Assembly: GCF_005222845.1 (NCBI RefSeq)
Contig: NZ_STFZ01000036.1
Coordinates: forward strand, 43,908 to 107,907
Origin: Rhizobium sp. FY34
GTDB taxonomy: Bacteria; Pseudomonadota; Alphaproteobacteria; Rhizobiales; Rhizobiaceae
Length of the DNA stretch: 64,000 nucleotides
Direction: 5' to 3'
Positions 51,531 to 62,073 of this stretch are shown here, one piece after another (positions within the stretch are counted from its first letter, which is position 1; every line of letters starts with the position of its first letter). The notes under the pieces are model-generated. The model was not told the DNA's origin, ran no database searches, and saw nothing but the letters and a program-made list of their open reading frames with translations. Position numbers and translations under genes: made by a program.

Positions 51531-52880
51531 ATGAAGCGGTTCTTGAAAATGTATACCAGCGTGCTGGCGCTGACACTGGCGGCGGCAAGCCTGCCGGCTG
51601 CAGCCTTCGCCGATTGGCTGGACGATGCAGCAAAGCCCCTCAAGGGCACCGAAATCAGCGGCATCTTCCTTGATCGTCCGGGCTACCGTGCGATCATCAA
51701 GCTGCTGCCGGAGTTTGAGAAAAAGACCGGCATCAAGGTCAACTACGAAATCGTCCCTTACGAAAATACCCGCGAGAAGCAGGTGTTGAATTTCACATCC
51801 CAGGGTGACCTGACGATGGCGCTGGTGGATCTCGTGTGGATCGGCGAATTTGCCGAAAACGGTTGGATCGAGCCGGTCAGCGATTTCACCAAGGACAAGA
51901 CGATCACCGATCCCAACCTGAAGCTGGAAGGGTTCTTCCCTCTGCTGCTGAATGCCTTCGGCTCCTGGGGCGGCAAGACCTATGGCCTTCCCTTCGACAA
52001 CTATTCCGGCCTGCTGTTTTATAATTCCTGCAAGTTGAAGGAAGCCGGCTTCGACAAGCCCCCGGCAACCTGGGACGAACTGGCAAATGTCTATGGACCG
52101 AAGCTGACGGACGCCTCGAAAAACCAGTATGCCTATGCGCTTCAGTCGCTGCGCGGCGAAACCCAGTCGGCCGACAGCTTCATGCGCTTCCTGTGGCCCT
52201 TCGGAGGTTCGCTGCTCGACAAGCAGTTCAAGTCCAACCTGATGAGCAAGGAAAGCCAGGCGGGCCTGAAATTCCGCCAGGATATGATGAAGTATATGCC
52301 GCCAGGCATCGTTAGCTTTGACCATGCGGAAGCCGTCAATGCGCTGGCACAGGGCCAAGTGGCGATGATCACCGAATGGTCCGCATTCTATGGCACGCTC
52401 GCCGATCCGGCCACCTCAAAGCTTGGCGACTGCTTGGCCGTTGCTCCGGAACCCGCAGGTCCGGCCGGACGCCTGCCAGCACTCGGCGGCTTCTCGCTTG
52501 CTGTTGCCTCGCAGGCCACTGAAGAGCAGAAAAAGGCCACCTGGCTCTTCATCCAATGGGCCACCTCGGAAGATATCGCCAAGTCCTATGTGGATGCCGG
52601 CGGCGTCTCCGGCCGCATGTCGGTCTATCAGGATCCGGCGGTCAAGGCGAAGTACAAGTTTGTGGAGCCGATGGTCGCTTCCTGGCAGGCTGGCGTGCCG
52701 GAATTCCGTCCGCGCTTCCCCGCCTGGCCGGCCATCTCGGAAGTCGTTGCGGAATGGGGTTCCAAGATGATGCTGGGCGAAGTGTCCATCGAGGGTGGCG
52801 CCAAGGAGATCGGCAGCCGCATGGAGGGAATCCTCGCCAAGGATGGTTATTACGACGGCAAGAAGAAGCTTCTTCAGTAA
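51531..52880 (+). CDS. Polyol/sugar ABC transporter, binding protein
   Basis: A 449-residue family 1 extracellular solute-binding protein. Signal peptide: [20 protein letters not shown], cleaved before DWLDDAA. The mature part [40 protein letters not shown] and [20 protein letters not shown] resembles receptors for sugar alcohols in rhizobia. The start is the ATG after AAGGAGGAG. It is the first gene of the operon that includes polyol dehydrogenases and a pentulokinase, so a pentitol is the likely ligand. Confidence 0.93.
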   Translation: MKRFLKMYTSVLALTLAAASLPAAAFADWLDDAAKPLKGTEISGIFLDRPGYRAIIKLLPEFEKKTGIKVNYEIVPYENTREKQVLNFTSQGDLTMALVDLVWIGEFAENGWIEPVSDFTKDKTITDPNLKLEGFFPLLLNAFGSWGGKTYGLPFDNYSGLLFYNSCKLKEAGFDKPPATWDELANVYGPKLTDASKNQYAYALQSLRGETQSADSFMRFLWPFGGSLLDKQFKSNLMSKESQAGLKFRQDMMKYMPPGIVSFDHAEAVNALAQGQVAMITEWSAFYGTLADPATSKLGDCLAVAPEPAGPAGRLPALGGFSLAVASQATEEQKKATWLFIQWATSEDIAKSYVDAGGVSGRMSVYQDPAVKAKYKFVEPMVASWQAGVPEFRPRFPAWPAISEVVAEWGSKMMLGEVSIEGGAKEIGSRMEGILAKDGYYDGKKKLLQ

Positions 52881-52895
52881 GCGACATCTTGCGTG

Positions 52896-52946
52896 AATCC
52901 GCCGCCGGACGCCCGGCAGGCAAAGCCTGCACCTGCGGCGGATTTT
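52896..52946 (+). terminator. Long hairpin between binding protein and downstream genes
   Basis: AATCCGCCGC (52896-52905) pairs perfectly with GCGGCGGATT (52935-52944), enclosing a second perfect hairpin GCAGGC-AAA-GCCTGC, and is followed by TT. Such a structure right after the binding-protein gene would stabilise its mRNA and partly stop transcription, giving more binding protein than transporter, a common pattern in ABC operons. Confidence 0.65.
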
Positions 52947-52988
52947 CAAGCATTCTCTGGATCATGAACCCTGCTTCGGATTGCTGCC

Positions 52989-53540
52989 ATGCTGCATCTT
53001 TCGGCAAGAGCCCTTGAAGAACTGAACGCCTGCCTATCAAAGGTTGCCATGCCGGATTTCGATGCGGCGGTGCGCGAAATCTCGGAGGCTCGCCGGATCG
53101 CGCTCTATGGCGTTGGGCGCGAGGGCCTGCAGATAAAGGGGCTTGCGATGCGCCTTTATCACCTTGGCCTGCAGGCAAGCGTGGTGGGCGACATGACGAC
53201 ACCACCACTCGACGCTGGCGATCTCCTGATCGTCTCGGCAGGCCCTGGCACCTTCTCCACCGTCTCGGCGCTCATGAAGGTGGCGCGGATGGCGGGGGCA
53301 AGGGTGCTTTTGGTGACGGCAGAGCCGCAGGGCGCAGCGGCCGGTCTTGCCGACGTCATTCTGCCGGTTCCCGCGCAGACTATGGCAACGGACCAGGGGG
53401 CGGCAAGTTCGGTCCTGCCCATGGGCTCACTGTATGAGGGGGCGCTCTACATCCTTTTCGAACTTGTCATCCTTGCGTTGCGGGATGAACTGGGCGTGTC
53501 GGCAGAGATCATGCGGGCCAATCACACCAACCTGGAATGA
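52989..53540 (+). CDS. SIS-domain isomerase (6-phospho-3-hexuloisomerase-like)
   Basis: A 183-residue single SIS-domain protein: RRIALYGVGREGLQIKGLAM, then LLIVSAGPGTFSTVSALMKV and VLLVTAEPQGAAAGLADVIL. This pattern matches the PHI group, which isomerises 3-hexulose-6-phosphate. In this polyol operon it may act on another ketose phosphate. It lies between the binding protein and the permeases. Confidence 0.8.
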   Translation: MLHLSARALEELNACLSKVAMPDFDAAVREISEARRIALYGVGREGLQIKGLAMRLYHLGLQASVVGDMTTPPLDAGDLLIVSAGPGTFSTVSALMKVARMAGARVLLVTAEPQGAAAGLADVILPVPAQTMATDQGAASSVLPMGSLYEGALYILFELVILALRDELGVSAEIMRANHTNLE

Positions 53541-53589
53541 CGTAACGGACGCCGTGCCAACCGCGCGGCCGGAACGAAAGAAGACAGCC

Positions 53590-54504
53590 ATGCCTGAAAC
53601 GACCGCACCACCAAGTCGAGTCCCGAACCGAGGCTATAGGCAATGGACGCCTTTCTGGTTCCTGGCGCCTGCGGTACTGACTTTGCTGCTGATAGGCATC
53701 TATCCGACAATCTTCGCACTGGTCACCTCGTTTCGACGCTACAATATCGCCCGCCCGCGCGAAGGCTTTCCCTTCGTTGGCCTGGAGAATTATGTCTCGG
53801 TTCTCTCCGATGGCACCTTCTGGGCAAGCCTTGGCACGACAGCGCGTTTCTACATTACCGTGCTGCCGATCCAAATCATGCTTGGCCTCGTCATCGCTCT
53901 TCTTCTGCACAAGACCGGCATGGGTTTTCTGAAGGCGCTCGCCCGCGTCACGCTGGTCGTGCCGCTCGCCACCACCTACGCCGTTGTCGGCCTAATTGGC
54001 CGCCTGATCTTCAACCGCGATTTCGGTGTGGCAAACCAGTTTCTCGATATGATTGGAATCGGGGGCTTCGACTGGCTGGGCTCTCCATCGGGCGCCTTTG
54101 CCGCCATTGCCATTATGGACATCTGGCAGTGGACGCCGTTCTGCGCGCTGATCTTCCTGGCCGGCCTCTCCATGGTGCCGGGCGAAATCGAGGAAGCGGC
54201 GCGGCTCGAAACATCGTCCAAATGGGCGCTGCTGAAGCATGTGCAACTGCCCTATCTGCTACCGGGACTGACGGCGCTTCTCATCCTGCGCTCGGCAGAT
54301 GTTTTGAAGCTGTTCGACATGGTCTTCGTTATGACTCGCGGCGGGCCAGGATCGGCAACCGATCTCGTCTCCATCTATATCCAGCGCGTCGGTTTTCGCA
54401 TCTTCGATCTCGGCACCGCCTCGGCGCAGGCGATCCTGCTTCTGGTACTCACCATCCTGATCAGCCGTCTCTACATCCGCATTCTCTACAAGGAGGTGCA
54501 GTAA
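53590..54504 (+). CDS. Polyol/sugar ABC transporter permease (MalF-type)
   Basis: A 304-residue permease with six membrane segments, starting at MPETTAPPSRVPNRGYRQWT. The frame continues upstream through the isomerase gene, but that part is out-of-frame noise. The EAA loop is EIEEAARLETSSKWALLKHV near residue 198. The stop overlaps the start of the second permease (TAATG). Confidence 0.92.
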   Translation: MPETTAPPSRVPNRGYRQWTPFWFLAPAVLTLLLIGIYPTIFALVTSFRRYNIARPREGFPFVGLENYVSVLSDGTFWASLGTTARFYITVLPIQIMLGLVIALLLHKTGMGFLKALARVTLVVPLATTYAVVGLIGRLIFNRDFGVANQFLDMIGIGGFDWLGSPSGAFAAIAIMDIWQWTPFCALIFLAGLSMVPGEIEEAARLETSSKWALLKHVQLPYLLPGLTALLILRSADVLKLFDMVFVMTRGGPGSATDLVSIYIQRVGFRIFDLGTASAQAILLLVLTILISRLYIRILYKEVQ

Positions 54505-55322
54505 TGCGTCTTTCCACGTCAACGCTGCTTCATGCGCTGGGCCTTGCGACCGTCGTCGCCTTCTCGCTCTTTCCATTCTACTGGATGGTTGCGGCAAGCT
54601 TCAAGACGCAGGCCGATATCCTGGCCTCGCCGCCGGTCTTGTTCTTCACCCCGACGCTCGAGAACTACCGGGCGGTGTTTGCCGATGCCAAGGTCTTTGG
54701 CGCCGTCGGCAATTCGCTGCTGATTGCCAGTGCCACCACGGCGCTGGCCGTGCTTCTGGGGGCGCCGGCCGCTTTTGCGCTGGCCCGCTACGAGTTTCGC
54801 GGCAAATCCGACCTGTGGTTCTGGTTCATCTCCAACCGCATGATGAGCCCCATCGTCCTGGCGCTGCCGGTTTATCTCTTGGCCTTGCAGACAGGACTTC
54901 TCGATACGCACCTCGTGCTGATCCTCATCTATCTCACCTTCAACCTGCCAATCGTCGTGTGGATCTGTACGGACCAGTTCAAGTCCATTCCGCCGGACCT
55001 GGAACAGGCAGCACGACTGGATGGCGCTGACCAGTTCACCATCTTCCGCAAGATCTATCTGCCGCTCGGAGCGCCGGGCATTGCTGTGTCAGCGATATTC
55101 TCCTTTATCTTCTCCTGGAACGAACTTCTCTATGCGCTGGTGCTGACCCGCCGCAACGTGCAGACGGCACCTGTCGTCGCCACCTCCTACATGTCCGGTT
55201 ATGAACTGCCCTGGGGGAAGATCATGGCCACGGGCACCGTCATCGTGCTGCCGGTCACCATCTTCGCGCTGATCGTGTCCCGGCACATGGTACGCGGCCT
55301 CACCATGGGAGCGACGAAATGA
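54504..55322 (+). CDS. Polyol/sugar ABC transporter permease (MalG-type)
   Basis: A 272-residue permease with six membrane segments. The start at 54504 (MRLSTSTLLHALGLATVVAF) follows AGGAGG and overlaps the previous stop. The longer frame from 53643 is not coding upstream of this. The EAA loop is DLEQAARLDGADQFTIFRKI near residue 168. Its stop overlaps the next gene start (ATGA). Confidence 0.93.
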   Translation: MRLSTSTLLHALGLATVVAFSLFPFYWMVAASFKTQADILASPPVLFFTPTLENYRAVFADAKVFGAVGNSLLIASATTALAVLLGAPAAFALARYEFRGKSDLWFWFISNRMMSPIVLALPVYLLALQTGLLDTHLVLILIYLTFNLPIVVWICTDQFKSIPPDLEQAARLDGADQFTIFRKIYLPLGAPGIAVSAIFSFIFSWNELLYALVLTRRNVQTAPVVATSYMSGYELPWGKIMATGTVIVLPVTIFALIVSRHMVRGLTMGATK

Positions 55323-56230
55323 CGGCGGATCTCAGTCTCGGCGTCAACCTCTCCTTCTGCGTCAAGCGCTGGATCACACCAGAACTCTGGGCACCCTTGG
55401 TGCGCGAGCGCCTGGGGCTGGATTTCGTGCAATATTCCCTGGATCTCACAGATCCGATGTGGCCGACGGCTATCCTCGACCGTCAGGCCGAAGCGATCCG
55501 CCGGGAAACGGAAGACTATGGCATCGGTGTCCACAGCGCCTTCATCGGCCTTGCTCATTATACCTATAACCAGATGTTGCATCCAGATCCGGCCGTCCGC
55601 GATTATGCCGAGACCTGGTTGGCGCGCGCCTATGCCTTTGCCGCCAATGCGGGCATTGCCGCCGTTGGCGGACCGCTCGGGGCAATTGCATCGCGTATCG
55701 ATGGCCACGAGGCAGAGGAGATCCCTGCGCGAGACTATGACGACCTCGTGTCCCGCATGCTGCGCCTTGCCCAACGCGCCCGATCCGAAGGATTGAGTGA
55801 ACTCTTCGTCGAGCCCACACCCATGCGGCGCGAATGGCCCTGGACGATTGATCAGGCGCGCCGGATGATGACCGATGTGGCCGGCAGTGCAGTGCCGTGG
55901 AAGCTCTGCGTCGATTGGGGCCACGGCACCCATCAACCGCTTTACGGTCCGCAGGTCGACAACATGATGCCGTGGTTCACCGGTCTGTCGGATGTCATCG
56001 GCGCAGTTCACATCCAGCAGACCGATTTCCAATTCGACCGTCATTGGGATTTCACCGAGGAGGGCCTGGTCGATCCGGCACAATCGGCGGACGAACTGAG
56101 GCGTGCCGGGCTTGCGCATGTGCCGGTTTTCCTTGAAGTCTTCTACCCTTTCGAGCGTGATGACACCTCTATTCTCGCAGCACTGGAAGCCTCTTCCCAG
56201 TTGCTAAAACGCGGTTTTCGCACAGCGTGA
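55319..56230 (+). CDS. TIM-barrel sugar isomerase/epimerase
   Basis: A 303-residue AP-endonuclease-2-like TIM-barrel protein of the sugar phosphate isomerase/epimerase group. Likely metal ligands are seen in LFVEPTPMRREWPWTI (Glu near 163), LCVDWGHGTHQP (Asp and His near 199-203) and VFLEVFYPFERDD (Glu near 274). Relatives include erythrulose-phosphate epimerases and rhizobial polyol-operon isomerases. It is tightly coupled to the permease gene. Confidence 0.83.
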   Translation: MTADLSLGVNLSFCVKRWITPELWAPLVRERLGLDFVQYSLDLTDPMWPTAILDRQAEAIRRETEDYGIGVHSAFIGLAHYTYNQMLHPDPAVRDYAETWLARAYAFAANAGIAAVGGPLGAIASRIDGHEAEEIPARDYDDLVSRMLRLAQRARSEGLSELFVEPTPMRREWPWTIDQARRMMTDVAGSAVPWKLCVDWGHGTHQPLYGPQVDNMMPWFTGLSDVIGAVHIQQTDFQFDRHWDFTEEGLVDPAQSADELRRAGLAHVPVFLEVFYPFERDDTSILAALEASSQLLKRGFRTA

Positions 56231-56270
56231 CGAGAAATGAGCCAGGCATCCGGCACAAATGGATAGATAG

Positions 56271-57248
56271 ATGAACAGCTTTGACCCCGACAGTGGCCCT
56301 CTCTCCCAGCTGGAGCTGGATGCGCAACAGGTGCGCGCGCGCGTGGCCTGGCTTTATTTTGTTGGCGGGCTGACCCAGCAGGATATTGCCGACCAGCTGG
56401 GCCTCACCCGTCTGCGGGTTAACAAGATCCTCGGCCAGGTGCGCACAGATGGGTCTGTCGTAGTGGATATCCGCCTGCCGCTTGCCAACTGCATCGAACT
56501 TGAGCAGAAGCTGACCGGCAAATTTGGCTTGAGCGAGGTGTGCGTCGTTCCAGCCCTTGAAGACGAGGCGGAGCAGCAGCGGGTGATCGGCGATGCTGCC
56601 GGTGCGCTGCTCGACCGGCTATTGCAGAACGGCATGGGGCTTGGCGTCGGCTGGGGCAAGACGCTAAAGGCTGGCCTTCGAAGGCTCACGCCTCGGCCGC
56701 TCTCCGATAGCTGGGTCACATCCGTCATGGGTGGACTGACACGCGGCTCCGGATCCAGCACGTTCGAGGTGGCTACCGGCTATGCGCGCGCCATCTCGGC
56801 AGAATGCTACTATCTGACGGCGCCACTCTATTTCCCGACAGCCGAAAGCCGCGAAATGCTACTGTCGCATTACGGCATCAGCGAAACGATGCGCCGTGCC
56901 CGTTCGGTCGACGTTGCGCTCCTATCCTGCGGCGACATGACCGCGCGATCGCTGCTCGTCAATACGCCGACCGTTTCGGAAAATCTCGCAAGCCTGCTGA
57001 AGGCTGGCGCCGTCGGCGACATTCTCGGCGTCTTCCTCGATGCCGATGGCCGGCCGGTGGATCACCCGCTCAATGAGCGCGTGCTGTCGCTGAAGCCAGA
57101 GGACCTGAAGTCCGTCCCCCATTCCATCCTGGCGTCGGGTGCGCTCTACAAGCTGCCAATCCTCAAAGCCATTCTGAAGGCGGGATACGTGAAATGCCTC
57201 GTCACCGACGAGCGTTGCGCGGCTGCCATCCTTCAAACAGATCCATGA
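56271..57248 (+). CDS. SorC/DeoR-type sugar-binding regulator
   Basis: A 325-residue regulator. The N-terminal HTH GGLTQQDIADQLGLTRLRVN is followed by a sugar-phosphate-binding domain (GVGWGKTLKAGLRRLTPRPL, LLSCGDMTARSLLVNTPTVS). This is the SorC/EryD class found in rhizobial and Brucella polyol operons, which respond to phosphorylated intermediates. It is encoded within the operon it probably controls. Confidence 0.9.
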   Translation: MNSFDPDSGPLSQLELDAQQVRARVAWLYFVGGLTQQDIADQLGLTRLRVNKILGQVRTDGSVVVDIRLPLANCIELEQKLTGKFGLSEVCVVPALEDEAEQQRVIGDAAGALLDRLLQNGMGLGVGWGKTLKAGLRRLTPRPLSDSWVTSVMGGLTRGSGSSTFEVATGYARAISAECYYLTAPLYFPTAESREMLLSHYGISETMRRARSVDVALLSCGDMTARSLLVNTPTVSENLASLLKAGAVGDILGVFLDADGRPVDHPLNERVLSLKPEDLKSVPHSILASGALYKLPILKAILKAGYVKCLVTDERCAAAILQTDP

Positions 57249-57304
57249 AAACTATGCCGCAGCAGTCCTCCGGCGGCCGCTGCTCTCACTGGAGTTGATG
57301 CCAA

Positions 57305-58393
57305 ATGACCTTTCTGCAACTGCGCGATATCAAGAAGAAATTCGGGGAAGTCAGTGTCATCAAGGGCGTGAGTTTTTCTGCACAAAAGGGAGAGTTCGTC
57401 GTCTTCGTCGGCCCGTCCGGCTGCGGCAAGTCCACCCTTTTACGCATGATCGCGGGGCTGGAAGACGTCAGCGACGGCAAGCTTTCCATTGATGGCAAGG
57501 ACGTGACCTACGAGGAACCCGCCAAGCGCGAGGTGTCCATGGTGTTCCAGTCCTATGCGCTCTATCCCCATATGAGCGTGTTCGAGAACATGGCCTTTGG
57601 CCTGCGCATGGCAAAGTTGCCGGAAGACGAGATCAAGGCCCGCGTTCTGGAAGCTGCGCGCATCCTGCAAATCGAGGCACTCCTCGAACGCAAACCGCGC
57701 GCGCTCTCCGGCGGGCAGCGCCAGCGTGTTGCCATCGGCCGCTCGATCGTTCGCAACCCGAAGATTTTCCTGTTCGATGAGCCCCTCTCCAACCTTGATG
57801 CAGAACTGCGCACGCAGATGCGTGTCGAAATCGCCAAGCTGCATCGTAATCTGGGAGCCACAATGGTCTATGTGACCCATGATCAGGTGGAGGCGATGAC
57901 GCTTGCCGATCGGATCGTGGTGCTGCGCGCCGGGCTGGTGGAGCAAATCGGCACGCCGACCGAACTTTATGACAATCCGTCCAATACGTTTGTCGCGGGT
58001 TTTATCGGCTCGCCCAAGATGAATTTTCTCGATGCAACGGTGACAGATGCCGGTGTCGGCGTCCTCACGGTCAACCACCCCGCCTTCATCGGTGGCAGCA
58101 TCGTTATCTCCTCGCCAGCGGCCGGCCGGATCCGAAAGGGTGAAAGGATCACGGTTGGCCTACGCCCGGAACATCTGACGCTAAACACCGACAAGCCGCG
58201 GCTGAGGCTCACACTGGATATTTCTGAAAATCTCGGCGGATCGACGCAGTTCTATACCACAGGTGGATCGGAACCGGTGACGCTGATCGTGCCCGGTCGG
58301 CCGGCAATTGCTGCCGGCAATGCCTTGGACGTCGGAATTGCGGCGGACCATATCTATCTTTTCGATGCGCAGGGCCAAGCGCTCAGGGCGTGA
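57305..58393 (+). CDS. Polyol/sugar ABC transporter ATPase (UgpC/MalK-type)
   Basis: A 362-residue ATPase. Walker [10 protein letters not shown] lies near residues 38-46, signature [13 protein letters not shown] near 135, Walker [16 protein letters not shown] near 155, and a C-terminal TOBE domain ([17 protein letters not shown]). It energises the two permeases at 53590-55322. The regulator gene separates it from them. Confidence 0.94.
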   Translation: MTFLQLRDIKKKFGEVSVIKGVSFSAQKGEFVVFVGPSGCGKSTLLRMIAGLEDVSDGKLSIDGKDVTYEEPAKREVSMVFQSYALYPHMSVFENMAFGLRMAKLPEDEIKARVLEAARILQIEALLERKPRALSGGQRQRVAIGRSIVRNPKIFLFDEPLSNLDAELRTQMRVEIAKLHRNLGATMVYVTHDQVEAMTLADRIVVLRAGLVEQIGTPTELYDNPSNTFVAGFIGSPKMNFLDATVTDAGVGVLTVNHPAFIGGSIVISSPAAGRIRKGERITVGLRPEHLTLNTDKPRLRLTLDISENLGGSTQFYTTGGSEPVTLIVPGRPAIAAGNALDVGIAADHIYLFDAQGQALRA

Positions 58394-58415
58394 TGCAAAA
58401 CAGGATACCAAACCG

Positions 58416-59453
58416 ATGAAAGCACTGGTGCTTGAACGCAAGGGCGAACTTTCGCTACGCGACATCGATCTTCCACTAAACCTAGGATCGCAGGATGTGA
58501 AGATCGCCATCCACACGGTCGGGGTCTGTGGCAGTGACGTGCATTATTATACGCACGGCGCCATTGGCGCCTTCGTGGTGCGCGAACCCATGGTGCTCGG
58601 ACACGAAGCCGCCGGCACGGTCACGGCTGTTGGTGCTGACGTCCGCAACCTAAAAGTTGGCGACCGTGTCTGCATGGAGCCGGGCGTTCCCAACATGTCG
58701 TCGCGCGCTTCCAAACTCGGCATATACAATGTCGACCCGGATGTGCGCTTCTGGGCAACACCCCCTGTGCATGGTGTGCTGATGCCGGAGGTGGTACATC
58801 CGGCCGCCTTTACCTACAAGCTTCCCGACACGGTGTCCTTTGCCGAGGGCGCAATGGTTGAGCCTTTTGCCGTCGGCATGCAGGCAGCCAGCCGCGCCCG
58901 CATCACGCCCGGCGACGTGGGCGTGGTCATCGGCTGCGGCCCGATTGGCATCATGACCGCGCTGGCAGCCCTTGCCGGCGGCTGTGCCCGCGTGTTGATT
59001 TCGGATTTGAGCGCACCGAAACTGACCATTGCCGCACAATATCCGGGCATCACGCCGGTCAACATCACGCAAAGCTCGCTACAGGAAACGGTGATGGCGG
59101 CAACCGATGGCTGGGGCGCCGATATCGTCTTTGAAGCCAGCGGCAGCCCGAGAGCCTATCAGGGCATTTTCGACCTGATGCGACCGGGCGGCACCCTTGT
59201 CATGGTCGGCCTGCCGGTGGAGCCTGTCGCCTTCGATATTCCGGCCTCCATCTTCAAGGAAGCGCGCATCGAGACGGTATTCCGTTATGCCAATAATTTC
59301 GACCGCGCGGTGAACCTGATTGCCTCCGGCAAAGTCGACCTGAAACCGCTGATCACCGACACGTTCGATTTTGCAGACAGTATCGCCGCCTTCGACAGGG
59401 CAGCCAAAGGCCTGCCGGAAGACGTCAAGATCCAGATCCGCATGCCATTCTGA
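58416..59453 (+). CDS. Zinc-dependent polyol dehydrogenase (xylitol/sorbitol-type)
   Basis: A 345-residue medium-chain dehydrogenase starting at [20 protein letters not shown]. The catalytic zinc site is shown by [17 protein letters not shown] (Cys near 36) and [10 protein letters not shown] (His and Glu near 61-62). The NAD-binding motif is [16 protein letters not shown] near 169. It oxidises a sugar alcohol such as xylitol or arabitol to a ketose. The typical structural-zinc Cys cluster is not obvious, as in some bacterial relatives. Confidence 0.9.
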   Translation: MKALVLERKGELSLRDIDLPLNLGSQDVKIAIHTVGVCGSDVHYYTHGAIGAFVVREPMVLGHEAAGTVTAVGADVRNLKVGDRVCMEPGVPNMSSRASKLGIYNVDPDVRFWATPPVHGVLMPEVVHPAAFTYKLPDTVSFAEGAMVEPFAVGMQAASRARITPGDVGVVIGCGPIGIMTALAALAGGCARVLISDLSAPKLTIAAQYPGITPVNITQSSLQETVMAATDGWGADIVFEASGSPRAYQGIFDLMRPGGTLVMVGLPVEPVAFDIPASIFKEARIETVFRYANNFDRAVNLIASGKVDLKPLITDTFDFADSIAAFDRAAKGLPEDVKIQIRMPF

Positions 59454-59470
59454 TCGATTGGAGCAAGACA

Positions 59471-60199
59471 GTGAACCAAAGCATGAACCAAAAGGTGGCC
59501 GCCATCACCGGCGCAGCATCCGGCATCGGCCTTGCCTGCGCCCAAGCACTGCTTGCGGCCGGCGCGACCGTGGTCTTGATCGACCGCGCCGAAGACAGGT
59601 TACGAGCATTATGTGCCGAACTCGGCCCTCGGGCCCAGCCACTGGTTGTTGATCTGCTTGATCCGGCGGCCCTGTCGGCCATTCTACCGCGCATCCTTGA
59701 TCTTGCCGGGCGGCTCGACATCTTCCATGCCAATGCAGGCGCCTATATCGGCGGTCCGGTCGCCGAGGGCGATCCGGATGCCTGGGACCAGATGCTGAAC
59801 CTCAACATCAATGCTGCCTTTCGCTCTGTTCATGCCGTCCTGCCGCATATGATCAACCAGAAATCCGGCGACATACTCTTTACAAGCTCGGTGGCGGGCG
59901 TTGTGCCGGTCGTCTGGGAGCCGATCTACACGGCCTCAAAATTTGCCGTGCAGGCGTTTGTCCACAGCACCCGCCGGCAGGTGGCGCCCCATGGTGTCCG
60001 GGTCGGCGCGGTGCTGCCGGGTCCGGTGGTGACGGCACTTCTCGATGACTGGCCGAAGGAAAAGATGGAGGAAGCCTTGGCAAATGGCAGCCTGATGCAG
60101 CCACAGGAAGTGGCGGAAGCAGTTCTCTTCATGCTGACCAGACCGCGCAATGTCGTCATCCGCGACCTTGTTATCCTGCCCAACAGCGTCGATCTGTAA
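59471..60199 (+). CDS. Short-chain dehydrogenase (ribitol 2-dehydrogenase-like)
   Basis: A 242-residue SDR. NAD motif [16 protein letters not shown] lies near residues 10-25, NAG in [13 protein letters not shown], and the Ser-Tyr-Lys triad in [22 protein letters not shown]. The C-terminus [12 protein letters not shown] is like rhizobial ribitol dehydrogenases, which make D-ribulose. The start is a GTG after GGAG; an ATG four codons on is possible. Its product would feed the kinase directly downstream. Confidence 0.9.
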   Translation: MNQSMNQKVAAITGAASGIGLACAQALLAAGATVVLIDRAEDRLRALCAELGPRAQPLVVDLLDPAALSAILPRILDLAGRLDIFHANAGAYIGGPVAEGDPDAWDQMLNLNINAAFRSVHAVLPHMINQKSGDILFTSSVAGVVPVVWEPIYTASKFAVQAFVHSTRRQVAPHGVRVGAVLPGPVVTALLDDWPKEKMEEALANGSLMQPQEVAEAVLFMLTRPRNVVIRDLVILPNSVDL

Positions 60200-60242
60200 T
60201 AGACCTATTGGAAATGGATGTTCTTCGAGGAATGGACAGAAC

Positions 60243-61853
60243 ATGACGGACGGCCTGCATTTCATCGGCATTGACGTGGGAACGGGCAGCGCGCGCGCCG
60301 GCGTGTTCGATGACAGGGGCACATGCCTTGCCACGGGCAAGCAGGATATTCGCCTCTATCGCGAGGCCCATCAGATGGTGGAGCAATCCAGCACCGATAT
60401 CTGGCAGGCTGTCTGCGCGGCCGTGCGTGGTGCCCTCCGTGCCTGCGCAATTGTGCCGGAAAGCGTTGCCGGCATCGGCTTTGATGCCACGTGTTCACTG
60501 GTCGTGCTGGGGAATGGCGGGCGTTCACTTGCCGTTGGGCCTTCGGAAGACAATCTGCGCGATGTCATCGTGTGGATGGACCATCGGGCAGTGGAGCAGG
60601 CAGAGCGCATCAACGCGCTCGGGCATTCCGTTCTGCATTATGTCGGTGGACGGATCTCGCCGGAAATGCAGACCCCGAAACTTCTTTGGCTAAAGGAGCA
60701 TCGTCCGCAGACCTTCGCGGACGCCTGGCAGTTCTTCGATCTTGCCGATTTTCTCACCTGGCGCGCCACAGGAGACCTTTCCCGCTCAACCTGCACCGTG
60801 ACTTGCAAATGGACTTATCTGGCCCACGAACAGCGCTGGGATCCGGGTTATTTTCAAGCGATTGGCCTTGGCGAGTTGGCACAGGAGAATTTTGCGCGCA
60901 TCGGTCAGACCATCGTCGAACCCGGAACAGCAGTTGGCAAGGGGCTGACACCGGAGGCCGCTCTGGAACTTGGCCTTATCCCTGGCACACCCGTCTCTGC
61001 CGGAATGATCGATGCTCATGCCGGCGGAATCGGAACGGTTGGCATCGGTGGCCAGCCTGAGCGCAATCTAGGCTATGTATTCGGTACATCCTCCTGCACG
61101 CTCACCTCCACACGCGAACCTGTCTTTGTGCCGGGCGTCTGGGGACCCTATTATTCGGCAATGGTGCCGGGCATGTGGCTGAACGAGGGCGGGCAAAGTG
61201 CGGCAGGTGCGGCAATCGATCATCTCCTGGCTTTTCATCCGGCCTATCCCGAGGCACTTGAGCTTGCACGCAACAAGGGTGAGAGCGTTCCCCTTTTCCT
61301 GTCGAAATGCGTAGAGGCACGGTTGCGCGCGGCATCCGACGCCGTAACACTTGCTGCAGGCCTGCATGTCGTTCCGGAATTTCTCGGCAATCGCGCGCCC
61401 TTTGCCGATCCTCACGCGCGGGCCGTCGTTGCAGGACTTGGTATGGACGGTGATCTCGATCACCTGCTATCGTTGTACGTTGCCGGCCTGTGTGGTATCG
61501 GCTATGGCCTGCGGCAAATTCTGGATGCACAATCACAGGCGGGGGCATATGTCGAACAGGTCGTCATCAGCGGTGGCGCTGGCCAGTCCCTGCTCGTCAG
61601 GCAAATCCTGGCCGATGCCAGCGGCAAGACCATTGTTGCACCGCTGACCGCAGAACCCGTACTCCTGGGCGCTGCTATGCTTGGCGCGACAGCCAGCCGA
61701 AGCTTCGAGACATTAAACGACGCCATGGGCGCAATGAGCCAGGCGGGTGCTGCCTATGAAGCCTGCGACGGCGAGTTACGCGCCGTGCATGACAGGCGCT
61801 ACGCAGCCTTCAAGACGTTTCAGGGCGCACTTCGTGTCGCACGCGACAGCTAG
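60243..61853 (+). CDS. FGGY-family kinase (D-ribulokinase-like)
   Basis: A 536-residue carbohydrate kinase. The N-terminal phosphate loop FIGIDVGTGSARAGVFDDRG, VIVWMDHRAVEQAERINALG in the substrate domain and VEQVVISGGAGQSLLVRQIL in the C-terminal ATP domain place it with FGGY pentulokinases, near ribulokinases. It would turn D-ribulose into D-ribulose-5-phosphate for the pentose phosphate pathway. The start is MTDGLHFIGID (60243). It is the last gene of the operon. Confidence 0.9.
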   Translation: MTDGLHFIGIDVGTGSARAGVFDDRGTCLATGKQDIRLYREAHQMVEQSSTDIWQAVCAAVRGALRACAIVPESVAGIGFDATCSLVVLGNGGRSLAVGPSEDNLRDVIVWMDHRAVEQAERINALGHSVLHYVGGRISPEMQTPKLLWLKEHRPQTFADAWQFFDLADFLTWRATGDLSRSTCTVTCKWTYLAHEQRWDPGYFQAIGLGELAQENFARIGQTIVEPGTAVGKGLTPEAALELGLIPGTPVSAGMIDAHAGGIGTVGIGGQPERNLGYVFGTSSCTLTSTREPVFVPGVWGPYYSAMVPGMWLNEGGQSAAGAAIDHLLAFHPAYPEALELARNKGESVPLFLSKCVEARLRAASDAVTLAAGLHVVPEFLGNRAPFADPHARAVVAGLGMDGDLDHLLSLYVAGLCGIGYGLRQILDAQSQAGAYVEQVVISGGAGQSLLVRQILADASGKTIVAPLTAEPVLLGAAMLGATASRSFETLNDAMGAMSQAGAAYEACDGELRAVHDRRYAAFKTFQGALRVARDS

Positions 61854-62073
61854 GACAGATCAACCTCCTTCAGGCCTACGTCATCTGCACCGAAAAAGTT
61901 GACCACCACCAATATTGTGCGAAAGCCTGTTTTGCAGGCCGAAACACACACCGGCGATACATGCCATGCGCACGACGCCCGTTACGCCTGATGGCACTGG
62001 CGAACTGAAACACGGACACAATTCCATTCCGCTGGTCTCGCGCTTGAACCATTCGTCTTGGAGACGTGGCGGA

